Below are positions 8,805-17,512 of a stretch of DNA of 59,718 bases, in pieces. The notes under the pieces are model-generated. The model saw only the letters and a program-made list of their open reading frames with translations, searched no databases and was not told the origin of the DNA. Both the position numbers and the translations under genes were made by a program. Origin of the DNA: an uncultured SAR86 cluster bacterium (GTDB lineage Bacteria; Pseudomonadota; Gammaproteobacteria; Magnimaribacterales; AG-339-G14); assembly GCA_902514645.1 (NCBI GenBank), contig CABXRO010000006.1, positions 1-59,718 of the forward strand. Direction: 5' to 3'. The stretch's first letter is position 1, and each line of letters opens with the position of its first letter.

Positions 8805-9605
8805 ATGAAAATTGAAGAACTTTTTTCAGTAAAAGACAAGGTTGCTGTTGTTACTGGAGGGTCTAGAGGGATAGGCGAAATGATTGCATCCGCATATTTA
8901 GCAAACGGCGCAACTGTTTATATTACTTCCAGAAAGGCTGATGTTTGTGACGCAAAAGCAATAGAACTCTCAGAAAGATATAATGCTCAATGTACATCTC
9001 TTCCTTCTGACTTATCTTCTTTGGAAGGTATAGAGAATTTCGTAAAAGAAGTAGAGGCGTTAGAACCTGGAATTGATATTTTAGTAAATAATGCTGGAGC
9101 AGCTTGGGCAGAACCTATCGATGTCTTTTCTGAAAAAGGATGGGATAAAGTCATGGATTTGAACGTTAAAAGTGTATTTTTCTCTACTCAAAAATTTCTT
9201 CCTCTGTTGAAGAAGAACGCTTCAAAAGAAGATCCTTCAAGAGTCATCAACATAGGTTCAATTGATGGAATCGGTACTCCTATTTTTGAAACATATCCTT
9301 ACAGCGCTTCAAAAGCGTCTGTTCATCACATGACAAGAGTTCTTGCAGCAAGACTTGTTAGAGAAAATATATTAGTAAATGCAATTGCTCCAGGACCCTT
9401 TCCTAGTGATATGTTAGGTTCAGCAGTAGCCCATAATTATGAGGGTATTATTTCCAGAAACCCAGTTCATAGAATGGGAAGAGCCGAGGATGTTGGCGGT
9501 TTAGCTTTATATTTATCTTCAAAAGCAGGTTCTTACACAGTAGGAGAAACTATTACCTGCGATGGTGGAACCATCTCTGCAACTGGTCACGATTTGAGCG
9601 AATAA
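8805..9605 (+). CDS. SDR-family oxidoreductase (RhlG/FabG-like)
   Basis: A 266-residue classical short-chain dehydrogenase with the TGGSRGIG cofactor loop (18-25), NNAG near residue 95, and YSASK with the catalytic Tyr and Lys near residue 165. The C-terminal part carries the G-x-T-x-x-x-D-G-G pattern typical of the FabG branch. RhlG-like 3-oxoacyl or gluconate-type reductases are the nearest comparisons I can make, but the substrate is open. A strong ribosome site (GGAGATTAGG) precedes the ATG. It probably follows panD in one transcript. It converges on the structured RNA described at 9604-9830. Confidence 0.8.
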   Translation: MKIEELFSVKDKVAVVTGGSRGIGEMIASAYLANGATVYITSRKADVCDAKAIELSERYNAQCTSLPSDLSSLEGIENFVKEVEALEPGIDILVNNAGAAWAEPIDVFSEKGWDKVMDLNVKSVFFSTQKFLPLLKKNASKEDPSRVINIGSIDGIGTPIFETYPYSASKASVHHMTRVLAARLVRENILVNAIAPGPFPSDMLGSAVAHNYEGIISRNPVHRMGRAEDVGGLALYLSSKAGSYTVGETITCDGGTISATGHDLSE

Positions 9606-9632
9606 AAAAAACCCCGCCATTCCTGACGGGGC
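9604..9632 (-). terminator. Rho-independent terminator, minus strand
   Basis: Read on the minus strand, a 7-bp stem (CCCCGTC/GGCGGGG, one G-U pair) with a 6-nt loop is followed by eight U residues (bases 9611-9604). On the plus strand the same element lacks a T run and has a C-A mismatch, so it serves mainly minus-strand transcription. It would also insulate the converging SDR and SLC13 genes. Confidence 0.85.
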
Positions 9633-9830
9633 TTAAGAATAAGTATTTCAACTTAATTCTTACCTTAAGCGGGCGAACCGGCAAAAGGTCGGAATCGGGT
9701 TAACCCGTTGTCAAGAGGCATCCCCTGAAATTCCTGCTAATTCGTTAATACTAATTTGGACCACCTCCTTCACAGGGTAAGAATAAAACGCACTTTGCTA
9801 GGAACCCCTGATATTGAACCTAAGTGCAAC
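9604..9830 (-). ncRNA. Unidentified structured RNA (or structured 3' UTR) downstream of the SLC13-type gene
   Basis: This ~227-bp stretch has no convincing ORF, is visibly richer in G and C than its surroundings, and ends in the terminator above. On the minus strand it shows a 5' hairpin (arms 9819-9827 and 9790-9802), a central domain closed by a perfect 9-bp stem (9776-9784 with 9656-9664), an internal palindrome CGGGTTAACCCG (9696-9707), a 13-nt run complementary to the 16S rRNA tail (9758-9770), and a second partner for the closing stem at 9634-9640. I compared it from memory with 6S, tmRNA, RNase P, SRP RNA and common riboswitches and recognised none. No clear promoter was found, so it may be an independent sRNA or processed 3' UTR. 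Confidence 0.5.
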
Positions 9831-9847
9831 ACTTGATATATATTTTA

Positions 9848-11287
9848 CTATAAGACGAGTGGGTAATAAAAGACCGATAAAAGAAGGATATATAGAAATG
9901 AAAATATGTTAATAAAAATTCCTGCTCTGACCATTTGTTGAATAGGAACTAAGTTTGAAGCAAAGACTATAGAGTTGGGAGGAGTTGCAACTGGCAGCAT
10001 GAAAGCACAACTTGCAACAACAGTAAGAGGTAAAGTGAGAAGCAAGGGATTTATATCCAAATTTAAACCCACGCTAGCAATTACTGGCATGAAAGTAATC
10101 GTTGTTGTGAGATTGCTTGTAAGTTCTGTAAGAAATAAGACCAATAATATAATTAAAGCAACCACTATAATGGGATTTACATCAGCGGGTATCAAATTAG
10201 CTAACCATGAAGCAAGGCCTGTAGAATTTACTTCATAAGCTAAAGCCATACCTCCACCGAATAAAAAGATCAGTCCCCAAGGAAACTTTTGTTGTAAATC
10301 ATCCCAATTAAGCAAATAATCTTCTCTATTTTTAGAACTCACAAAGAATAATGAAATACCCCCAATCATTGCAATGACTGCATCTTCTAGAAACCCAAGT
10401 CCTGGTAAATCATCCAATAATTTTCTAAATACCCAACAAAAAGCTGTTATCGAGAAAATAATTGCAACCATTTTTTGTTCCGAAGTTATTTTTCCTAAAT
10501 CTTCAAGCATCGACCTCAGTTTAGAATTTGTTTCAGGAGAAGCTTTAAAATTTATTGGAAAAATTAGAGAAGTTAAAATAAACCATACGAGAGGTACCAT
10601 AACAAGAGTCACAGGCAAACCTATTGCTAACCAGCTAATAAAGCCTATATCTTGATTAAAATTTTCATTTGCATATTGAATTAAATAACCATTAGGCGAA
10701 GTTCCAATTGGAGTTGAGATTCCTCCAAGAGATGCTGAATAAGCAATTCCAAGAAGTAAAGCAAATTGAAAATTTTTACTTTCGCTTGGAAGTAAGTCTT
10801 TTACAGTTTCATTAATTACCGCGATGACTGATACACCAATTGGCAAAAGCATAATTGCTGTAGAAGTATTCATAACCCACATACTCAAAATAGCACTTGT
10901 AAACATAAAAGCAGCAACAATATTTTTTGCTTGCAAGCCGCTATATTTAAGAATGTTTAAAGCTATTCTCTTGTGCAAATTCCATTTTTGCATAGCAATT
11001 CCTATCATAAATCCACCAGCAAAAAGGAATTGAACTTTATTCATATATTCTTTGCTGATAATTCCAATTGGGTCTATCCCCAATAAAGGAAAGAAAATCA
11101 AAGGTAAAAGAGCAGTTGCATAGAGAGGCATTGCTTCAGTAGCCCACCAGACTCCCATCAGTAAAAAAATAGCAGCGGTCAGCTTACCTTCGTTTGATAA
11201 TCCCTCTGGAGTAGGTAATAAATAGATGCAAATAAAAATCGTAAGCCCTATCCAAAAACCTATTTTTTTGGCATTAAATGAATTCAT
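9848..11287 (-). CDS. SLC13/DASS-family sodium:anion symporter
   Basis: A 479-residue integral membrane protein with about 11-12 spans and the DASS signature segment NTSTAIMLLPIG in the first half, repeated in altered form as TSNLTTTITFMPV in the second half, as in the inverted-repeat architecture of VcINDY. Family members import di- or tricarboxylates or sulfate with sodium; succinate or citrate is likely here but not decided by sequence. The gene is transcribed alone on the minus strand, divergent from the patatin gene, and is followed directly by the structured RNA. Confidence 0.88.
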   Translation of the reverse strand: MNSFNAKKIGFWIGLTIFICIYLLPTPEGLSNEGKLTAAIFLLMGVWWATEAMPLYATALLPLIFFPLLGIDPIGIISKEYMNKVQFLFAGGFMIGIAMQKWNLHKRIALNILKYSGLQAKNIVAAFMFTSAILSMWVMNTSTAIMLLPIGVSVIAVINETVKDLLPSESKNFQFALLLGIAYSASLGGISTPIGTSPNGYLIQYANENFNQDIGFISWLAIGLPVTLVMVPLVWFILTSLIFPINFKASPETNSKLRSMLEDLGKITSEQKMVAIIFSITAFCWVFRKLLDDLPGLGFLEDAVIAMIGGISLFFVSSKNREDYLLNWDDLQQKFPWGLIFLFGGGMALAYEVNSTGLASWLANLIPADVNPIIVVALIILLVLFLTELTSNLTTTITFMPVIASVGLNLDINPLLLTLPLTVVASCAFMLPVATPPNSIVFASNLVPIQQMVRAGIFINIFSFLYILLLSVFYYPLVL

Positions 11288-11342
11288 TTAAAATACTAAG
11301 TATAGTTCCGTCATAATATGCTGAATTTATTTAAAAATAACA

Positions 11343-12209
11343 ATGACTAAATTTGTTTTGTCCATAGATGGAGGTGGTGTGAGGGGACTAGCTTCTGCAA
11401 CTTTTCTGAGTGAATTGGACAAAGCAGTTCCAAAAAAACTTTCAGAAAGTTTTGATTTGATTGTGGGAACTTCAACGGGAGGCATTATTGCTCTTGCTAT
11501 ATCAATTCTAGATTTACAAAAGGATGATTTAATAAAGATTTACTCTAAAGAAAATATAAAAAAAATTTTTTCACCATACAGGTACAGAATCCTTGGTTCA
11601 AAATATGCAGGAAGAGTAAAAAGAAAAGTATTTAAAGATTATTTCAAATCAGAAACTCTTGATTCAGCAAAAACTGCAACTATGATCACAGCCTTCGATT
11701 TAGAAAAAAGAAGAGTAAAAATGTTTAAATCTTGGATAGACGGATACTTGCCTGCAAGAAGAGTAGCTGCAGCAACTTCTGCAGCTCCAACATATTTTCC
11801 TGCCGAATCAATCGAAGATCAGTGGTATATAGATGGCGCAGTCTCAACTAATAATCCTGTGTTAATTGCGTATGCTGAAGCAAAGAAACTATGGCCAAAT
11901 GAAGAAATTAAGATTTTAAGTATTGGGACAGGTTATAACTCTAAAAGATTGGATGGAAGGCGCGCTAGAAAATGGGGCTCAATTTCTTGGCTAAATGCAG
12001 GAATTATTCAGATTTTAATGGAATCAAATATAGAGCATGTTATTGCACAATCGCTTTTCAAAGAAAATTATTTAAGGGTAGATTCATCTTTATCAGGCAT
12101 TAAATCTTCTTTTGATAATACTTCTAAAAGAAATTTAAAATCTATAAAACTTTTGGGTGAAAGTTGGTGGAAAAGATTTGGTGAAAAATCTTTAAACTTC
12201 ATTTCTTAA
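11343..12209 (+). CDS. Patatin-like phospholipase
   Basis: A 288-residue serine acylhydrolase with the complete patatin active site: oxyanion loop DGGGVRG (9-15), nucleophile elbow GTSTGG (42-47) with the catalytic serine, and the Asp of YIDGA near residue 163. There is no signal peptide, so it is likely cytosolic or membrane-peripheral. It would deacylate phospholipids or other lipid esters. The gpsA gene follows after 7 bp, so a link to glycerophospholipid turnover is plausible; that link is inference. Confidence 0.88.
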   Translation: MTKFVLSIDGGGVRGLASATFLSELDKAVPKKLSESFDLIVGTSTGGIIALAISILDLQKDDLIKIYSKENIKKIFSPYRYRILGSKYAGRVKRKVFKDYFKSETLDSAKTATMITAFDLEKRRVKMFKSWIDGYLPARRVAAATSAAPTYFPAESIEDQWYIDGAVSTNNPVLIAYAEAKKLWPNEEIKILSIGTGYNSKRLDGRRARKWGSISWLNAGIIQILMESNIEHVIAQSLFKENYLRVDSSLSGIKSSFDNTSKRNLKSIKLLGESWWKRFGEKSLNFIS

Positions 12210-12216
12210 ATTTAAT

Positions 12217-13221
12217 ATGAACAAAGTTTTAGTTTTAGGAGGAGGTTCATGGGGTACGACATTGGCGAACTTGCTAGCTGAAAAGGATCATGATGTATCT
12301 TTATGGGCCAGAAATTCAAAAATATTTAGTAAAGAAAAAACACATTGGATAAATAATAAATATCTTCCAAAATATAAACTTTCAAAACAACTAACGATAA
12401 TTTCTAATCTTAAGAATGCTTTTAGAGATGTAGATTTAATAATTATTGCAATTCCGTCAAAAGGTTTTAGGTCAATTTCATCAAAAATTTCTAAATATTT
12501 AGATAAGCAAAAGATTTTGATTGCATCTAAGGGAATTGAAAACCAATCTTTTATGACTATGAGCGAAATATTTGTAGATGAAACAAATTATTCAAAAAAA
12601 AATATTATGGTCCTTTCAGGCCCAAATATTGCAGATGAAATAATGAGGAAAAACATATCTGCATCAGTTATTGCTGGAGATGATAAAAAAACTTTAGGCT
12701 ATGTATCAGACTTATTTAATACAGATTTTTTTAAAATATTTTTATCAAATGATACAAAAGGAGTAGAAATGGCAGGGGCTTTAAAAAATTTATACGCAAT
12801 ATGCTCAGGTCTCTCTGATGGATTAGGTTTTGAATCAAACACAAAAGCCATGTTGTTAACTAGATCACTTTCAGAGATGTCCGATCTTTTTAAAAAAATA
12901 AATGCTAATCCATTAACTCTTCTTGGGCTGTCAGGAGTTGGTGATTTAATAGCGACAAGTAGTTCTAAAAAAAGCAGAAATTATTCTTTTGGAAAGCTTC
13001 TAGGAAAAGGAAACAGTTCTAATAAAGCTCTAGGAATGATTAATCAGTCGGTAGAAGGCCATAGGACTTTAAAAGTTATATATTTTGAAAAGAAAAAACT
13101 TTCTTTGAATATGCCTATAATTGAAGCTCTTTATAAGATTGTTTATCTCAAACAAGAGCCAAGAAAATGTTTTTTAAAGTTTATTCACGAAAGTGGTAAT
13201 ATTGACACCGCATATGACTGA
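12217..13221 (+). CDS. gpsA: Glycerol-3-phosphate dehydrogenase [NAD(P)+]
   Basis: A 334-residue soluble enzyme with the N-terminal dinucleotide loop GGGSWGTT (8-15), a central LSGPN segment and the ALKNLYAI segment with the catalytic lysine, plus a helical C-terminal domain. It reduces dihydroxyacetone phosphate to sn-glycerol 3-phosphate for phospholipid synthesis. It lies 7 bp after the patatin gene and overlaps the following DUF4389 gene by 8 bp if that gene starts at its internal ATG. Confidence 0.94.
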   Translation: MNKVLVLGGGSWGTTLANLLAEKDHDVSLWARNSKIFSKEKTHWINNKYLPKYKLSKQLTIISNLKNAFRDVDLIIIAIPSKGFRSISSKISKYLDKQKILIASKGIENQSFMTMSEIFVDETNYSKKNIMVLSGPNIADEIMRKNISASVIAGDDKKTLGYVSDLFNTDFFKIFLSNDTKGVEMAGALKNLYAICSGLSDGLGFESNTKAMLLTRSLSEMSDLFKKINANPLTLLGLSGVGDLIATSSSKKSRNYSFGKLLGKGNSSNKALGMINQSVEGHRTLKVIYFEKKKLSLNMPIIEALYKIVYLKQEPRKCFLKFIHESGNIDTAYD

Positions 13222-13561
13222 AAAAAACGATGATTCTTCGGTAATAGTTGAAACTGAATCAGAAGAAACAAAAAATTTTAAAGATGTTATACCTGAAAAG
13301 GTGAAACATCCTTCAACTTGGATTACAGCTGGATTGGTTGTTTTCTACCTTTTTCTATTAGGATTCTTAGATTTAGTTTTATGGGTTATCGCAGGAGCAC
13401 AATTCCTGTTTACTGTCTTTACAAAAGAACCAAATTCGCACTTATCAACTTTTTCAATTAGATTGAGGAATTATATTGTTCAAATAGTTGATTTTGTAAC
13501 TTATAGTAGTCAAGAAAGACCATTTCCTTTTAATCCCTTTCCTGAAGAAGATAATGATTAA
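13214..13561 (+). CDS. DUF4389 membrane protein
   Basis: This ~115-residue protein has an acidic N-terminus, a hydrophobic hairpin of two membrane segments (WITAGLVVFYLFLLGFL and the next ~20 residues) and an amphipathic C-terminus ending in a proline-rich acidic tail, the pattern of DUF4389 proteins found near gpsA in gammaproteobacteria. Its function is unknown. I chose the ATG at 13214 because the upstream GTG (13193) lies deep inside gpsA; this leaves an 8-bp overlap typical of coupled genes. Confidence 0.8.
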   Translation: MTEKNDDSSVIVETESEETKNFKDVIPEKVKHPSTWITAGLVVFYLFLLGFLDLVLWVIAGAQFLFTVFTKEPNSHLSTFSIRLRNYIVQIVDFVTYSSQERPFPFNPFPEEDND

Positions 13562-13611
13562 AAGTTATAAAAAAGTCTGTAAAATAAATATTTGTTTTTA
13601 AAGGATTAATA

Positions 13612-14232
13612 ATGAGTAAGAAAAATTTTGCCAAAAAAGAACTACCTATTTCAAGACCATCGTCTGAGGAGGCCATGGAAGCAGTCAAGACGCTTCTAGC
13701 TTTTGCTGGAGATGATCCTACCAGAGAAGGTCTAGTGGAGACTCCAAAAAGAGTAATTAAAGCTTATGGAGAGTTTTTTGCTGGATATGATGAAGATCCT
13801 GAAGAAGTTCTATCTAAAACTTTTGAACAAGTTGAGGGCTATGACGAAATGGTCATAGTCAAGGGTATAAGAGTAGAGTCTCACTGTGAACATCATATGG
13901 TACCCATTTTAGGTGTCGCACACGTAGGCTACATTCCAGATCAAAGAGTAGTAGGTATTAGTAAATTGGCTAGAATAATTGATATTTTTGGGAAAAGGTT
14001 ACAGACTCAAGAAACTATGACTGCACAAGTTGCAGACACTATCAATAATGTTTTAAAACCGAAAGGGGTTGCAGTAGTAATTGATGCCGCTCATCAATGC
14101 ATGACCACAAGAGGAATTCATAAGACTGAAACAAGCACAGTGACAAGTAGAATGTTGGGCGTTTTCAAAGAAAATGCTATTACACGTACAGAATTTATGA
14201 ATCTCATACATTCTAACTCCAACCAATCTTGA
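13612..14232 (+). CDS. folE: GTP cyclohydrolase I
   Basis: The 206-residue protein contains the FolE zinc-site segment SHCEHHMVP (~89-97), the QTQETMT stretch, and HQCMTTRG (~160) with the second zinc cysteine. It converts GTP to 7,8-dihydroneopterin triphosphate, the first step of tetrahydrofolate synthesis. A ribosome site AAAGGA lies upstream of the ATG. Its stop overlaps the TTG start of maf in the sequence TTGA, so the two are translationally coupled. folD, another folate gene, lies ~5 kb away. Confidence 0.95.
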   Translation: MSKKNFAKKELPISRPSSEEAMEAVKTLLAFAGDDPTREGLVETPKRVIKAYGEFFAGYDEDPEEVLSKTFEQVEGYDEMVIVKGIRVESHCEHHMVPILGVAHVGYIPDQRVVGISKLARIIDIFGKRLQTQETMTAQVADTINNVLKPKGVAVVIDAAHQCMTTRGIHKTETSTVTSRMLGVFKENAITRTEFMNLIHSNSNQS

Positions 14233-14834
14233 GTTCGGAATCAACATCTGAAGACAAAATTATCCTTGCATCAAGTTCTTCTATAAGAAAAAAAATCTTA
14301 GAAGACTCCGGAATTACTTTTGAAGTTGTGTCATCAGAAGTGGATGAGGAAAAATTAAAGAATTCTTTTTCAAACAGCAATTTCAAAGACTTTTGTCTTG
14401 CTTTAGCAAAAGCTAAGGCTCTAGACGTAAGTAATAAAAAGAAAAATGCATATGTAATTGGTTCAGATCAAATATGTTGTTACGAGGATGAAATTTTTAG
14501 CAAACCTTTAACAAAGGAAAATTGTTTTATAACTTTGTCAAAATTATCAGGAAATACGCATTATCAAAATTGCGGTATAAGTATTTGCAGGGAAGGAGTA
14601 GAAATTTGGTCTCATTATGCTCAAGCAGCTCTTACAATGAAGACCCTATCTGACAAAGAAATAATGAACTATATTGATGAAGATGAACCTTTTATGGCTT
14701 GTGGAGCATATAGATTTGAATCCCTAGGAAAGAATTTATTTTTATCTACCAAGGGCGATGAAACTACAATTCAAGGGTTGACTTTAGATCCAATATTAAA
14801 ATTCTTAAGTTCCGAAAAAGTTATCGATATTTAA
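14229..14834 (+). CDS. maf: Maf-family nucleotide pyrophosphatase (YceF-like)
   Basis: A 201-residue Maf protein with ILASSSSIRKKIL near the N-terminus (canonical LASxSPRR, here altered) and the IGSDQ segment near residue 77, which in the YceF/7-methyl-GTP-specific branch replaces the usual ADT. Maf enzymes hydrolyse non-canonical nucleoside triphosphates in the cytosol. No ATG is available at the N-terminus. The TTG at 14229 forms a TTGA overlap with the folE stop and is the best start. The two arginines of SPRR are reduced to one, which is unusual but leaves the fold pattern intact. Confidence 0.82.
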   Translation: MSSESTSEDKIILASSSSIRKKILEDSGITFEVVSSEVDEEKLKNSFSNSNFKDFCLALAKAKALDVSNKKKNAYVIGSDQICCYEDEIFSKPLTKENCFITLSKLSGNTHYQNCGISICREGVEIWSHYAQAALTMKTLSDKEIMNYIDEDEPFMACGAYRFESLGKNLFLSTKGDETTIQGLTLDPILKFLSSEKVIDI

Positions 14835-14852
14835 ATCATTTATTAAAGATTG

Positions 14853-14867
14853 GACAGTCCTACTGTC
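14853..14867. promoter_or_regulatory. Inverted repeat, candidate operator upstream of an SDR gene
   Basis: GACAGT, a 3-bp spacer and ACTGTC form a perfect 6-bp inverted repeat 31 bp before the SDR start codon, next to an AT-rich -10-like segment (TATATT). It could bind a dimeric repressor. No regulator gene is adjacent, so this is tentative. Confidence 0.3.
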
Positions 14868-14897
14868 ATAAATTATATTAATTAAGAGGAGATACAT

Positions 14898-15800
14898 ATG
14901 AAAAATTTCGAAGGAAAAGTTGCTGTTATAACTGGAGCAGGATCTGGAATGGGCAGAGAACTTGCTATAGAACTAGCTAAATTAGGATCTAATATAGCTT
15001 TAGCAGAATGGAATGAAGACACGCTTAACGAAACTGCTGAACTTTTAAAAAACTATAATGTGGGCGTATCTAAGCATGTAATAGATGTAAGTGACAAAGA
15101 AGCTGTTTTTGCCTTACCTCAAAAGGTGATCGATGAACATGGCGCTGTTGATATGGTTTTTAATAATGCAGGAGTCGCATTATCTCAAACAGTAGAAGAT
15201 TCAACAGATGAAGATTGGGATTGGGGTTTAGGAATTCTTCTCCATGGTGTAATAAATGGAACTAGAGCTTTTTTACCTCATCTAAAAACAAGACCAGAAG
15301 CAGCCATAATAAATACTTCATCTATTTTTGGACTCTTATCCGTTCCTACACAATCTATTTATCATGTCGGTAAATATGGAGTGAGAGCTTTCACAGAAAC
15401 TCTAGCCTTAGAAATGAAAATGGAAGATTCTCCGGTTGAGGTATATTCAGTTCATCCAGGTCATATCGGTACAAACATTGCTAATTATGGTGTGAAAAAC
15501 GATAAATTAGAAATAGATCTTGATAAAGAGGACGAAAGACCAAATTTGTTTGGACCTAAGGCAAAAACAAAAGAGGAGGTGGGAGAGATATTCAAAAATC
15601 AAGCTCCTATTAATGCTAATACAGCAGCAAAAATTATTTTAAAAAATATCAAGAAAAAAAATAAAAGAATTTTAGTCGGGGGAGATGCTCATTGGTATGA
15701 CAGAATTCAGAGATTTTTTCCAAAAAAATATATTTACTTGTTACCTCTTATTCCTTTAATTGGGAGGTTATTTCCCAAAGACAAGCTTTTAGATAGATAG
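14898..15800 (+). CDS. SDR-family oxidoreductase
   Basis: A 300-residue classical SDR with TGAGSGMG (12-19), NNAG near residue 90 and YHVGK with catalytic Tyr/Lys near residue 154, preceded by an INTSS serine segment. The C-terminal extension is basic and ends in a hydrophobic stretch (IYLLPLIPLIGRLF), suggesting membrane association. The substrate is unknown; the neighbouring ketosynthase and acyl-CoA synthetase make a lipid substrate plausible. A strong AAGAGGAG ribosome site lies 7 bp before the ATG. It ends 1 bp before the converging ketosynthase gene. Confidence 0.8.
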   Translation: MKNFEGKVAVITGAGSGMGRELAIELAKLGSNIALAEWNEDTLNETAELLKNYNVGVSKHVIDVSDKEAVFALPQKVIDEHGAVDMVFNNAGVALSQTVEDSTDEDWDWGLGILLHGVINGTRAFLPHLKTRPEAAIINTSSIFGLLSVPTQSIYHVGKYGVRAFTETLALEMKMEDSPVEVYSVHPGHIGTNIANYGVKNDKLEIDLDKEDERPNLFGPKAKTKEEVGEIFKNQAPINANTAAKIILKNIKKKNKRILVGGDAHWYDRIQRFFPKKYIYLLPLIPLIGRLFPKDKLLDR

Positions 15801-15801
15801 T

Positions 15802-17454
15802 TTATAAGTCAATATCCTTGTAATTGGAAATAGAAATTTTTTCTTTTGTAATTTTCATATCTTCTTCAGGGTCAAGAATTTCTTCTTTAAAACGATAAAT
15901 TAAATCGTAATTACCATTATTACTATTTTCAAAATAAGCAGTTCTCTTCTCTTCAGTTTCTAGAAGTTTTGATTCATAATTTTTTAGGTCTTTTTGATTT
16001 ATTTTTGATTTAATAAAACTTGGACTCACCACACCACAAGAGCCATTATTACCTCCAAAACCCTTAGCATTTAGATAGATTGCATCAATTTTTTCTATAT
16101 CTACTTCTCGGGTATTTAGACAAAAATCTAAATTATCTGATAACACATCATCACCTAATTTCTTAGTTGTATTTATTCCTGGAATAAAACCATAATTCCA
16201 TATTCCTATAGCTGTCATTAATTCATCTCCAGCAGCAGGACCCATGGTGTGACCCAACATGCCCTTCAAAGCCGTAACTTTCCAATTTTTAAGTTTAAAT
16301 CCTTCAGCAACTCTATTTAGAACATCTGATTCAGTACTTCGATTCTGGAAGGTACCCGTTCCATGAGCTATAACAATACTTTCTTGAATGGAACATCCTA
16401 TTTTTAAAGTATTAGATAGAGATTGAGCCATGGTGATGTAGTTGCCAATACCTGGAGAACTTATTGATTTTTTGAATCCATCCGCATTTATTGCAACATC
16501 TGTAAAGCCACCAAGTATCTTAAGTCCATTATCTAAAGCAAACTCTAGAGTAGTAACAGCTACAAATTGAGCTGCTTCACCTAAAATCATTCCAGCATTA
16601 TCTCCAAAAGGTCTACAAGCATTTTTATGATCTACTTCTTCAGGCTTATCATCATTATTTCTGATTTGCATTTCTAGAATTTTTTTATCATCTGCAATTC
16701 CTGTAGTTGCTAAAAAGCCATCTGTTATTTCTGGATTGATAGGAGCCTCAGCAGATCCGACAATTGTAAAATCTAATTCATTATTTTTAATTCCTTTTAA
16801 AGCCAAATCTAAGTTATAAAGAAAAGTTGCACATGCCCCAGCAACGGTACCCGTTTTTCCTAAAGAGCCTAATACATAGGCATTAATGAAATCTGCTGAC
16901 ATACCTATCAAAGACATTGATAGATGTTTAGAACTAGCTCTTTTACCTATTTTTCTAGACTGCAAAAGACCTCCCATTCCTTCATAATCAAGTTGTCCTA
17001 TAGCAGGTCCTGAAAAAACACCTATTTTTTTTGGATCTAATAGTGGTTTCAGTTCAGTATCCCAATCCTTACCGAGATTTTTTAAACAATCGGTAACACC
17101 AAAAATAGTCATCTGAATCCCTTTAGGATGTTGTCTAGAGTTATACATCCCTGAAAGATTTATTCCTTCAGGCAGTTGTCCTGCAGCATTCACATTCATG
17201 ACATCTTTCATAAGTAATTCAGGATCAAAAAGATCTGAATTAACCTTTCTTACCAAAGTTTTTTCTAAAATATCTTTTTCCGATGAAATTTCAGAATTAG
17301 TTAATGAATTTAAATCTTTTAGTAATATTTTTTTTGATGGACTATCGAGTTTGTCCATAACAAGTCGTTTGTATGAAAAATCAAAAGAAGATCTTCCGGC
17401 CGAGTTTATGCCACCAACGCTACAAATAACTGGAAATCTTTTAAAATCTTGCAT
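15802..17454 (-). CDS. fabY: FabY-like beta-ketoacyl-ACP synthase
   Basis: A 550-residue thiolase-fold condensing enzyme with a Cys-His-His triad: Cys208 in GACATF, His364 in HGTGTFQ and His402 in GHTMGPAAG. The N-terminal PVICSVGGINSAGRSSF stretch and the roughly 140-residue N-terminal extension resemble, as I recall it, Pseudomonas FabY, which starts fatty acid synthesis from acetyl-CoA and malonyl-ACP in place of FabH. A FabF-type or polyketide-like ketosynthase is the alternative. The gene is divergent from an acyl-CoA synthetase, with 58 bp for both promoters. Confidence 0.75.
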   Translation of the reverse strand: MQDFKRFPVICSVGGINSAGRSSFDFSYKRLVMDKLDSPSKKILLKDLNSLTNSEISSEKDILEKTLVRKVNSDLFDPELLMKDVMNVNAAGQLPEGINLSGMYNSRQHPKGIQMTIFGVTDCLKNLGKDWDTELKPLLDPKKIGVFSGPAIGQLDYEGMGGLLQSRKIGKRASSKHLSMSLIGMSADFINAYVLGSLGKTGTVAGACATFLYNLDLALKGIKNNELDFTIVGSAEAPINPEITDGFLATTGIADDKKILEMQIRNNDDKPEEVDHKNACRPFGDNAGMILGEAAQFVAVTTLEFALDNGLKILGGFTDVAINADGFKKSISSPGIGNYITMAQSLSNTLKIGCSIQESIVIAHGTGTFQNRSTESDVLNRVAEGFKLKNWKVTALKGMLGHTMGPAAGDELMTAIGIWNYGFIPGINTTKKLGDDVLSDNLDFCLNTREVDIEKIDAIYLNAKGFGGNNGSCGVVSPSFIKSKINQKDLKNYESKLLETEEKRTAYFENSNNGNYDLIYRFKEEILDPEEDMKITKEKISISNYKDIDL

Positions 17455-17512
17455 GTAATTTTTATTTAAATTAACTTATAGGGATAATTTTACATTATTT
17501 AAGGGAGAGGAC

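Noticed and set aside
9711-9773. A ~20-codon minus-strand frame starting with GTG inside the SD-like run
   Set aside because: The only start codons are a GTG that is itself part of the SD-like sequence or a rare ATT. There is no independent support for translation.
9604-9830. 6S RNA, tmRNA, RNase P RNA, SRP RNA or a common riboswitch
   Set aside because: None of the sequence signatures I know for these families is present: no tRNA-like ends, no SRP tetraloop domain, no RNase P P4 motif, no TPP, FMN or cobalamin core. The long rod fold of 6S could not be drawn convincingly.
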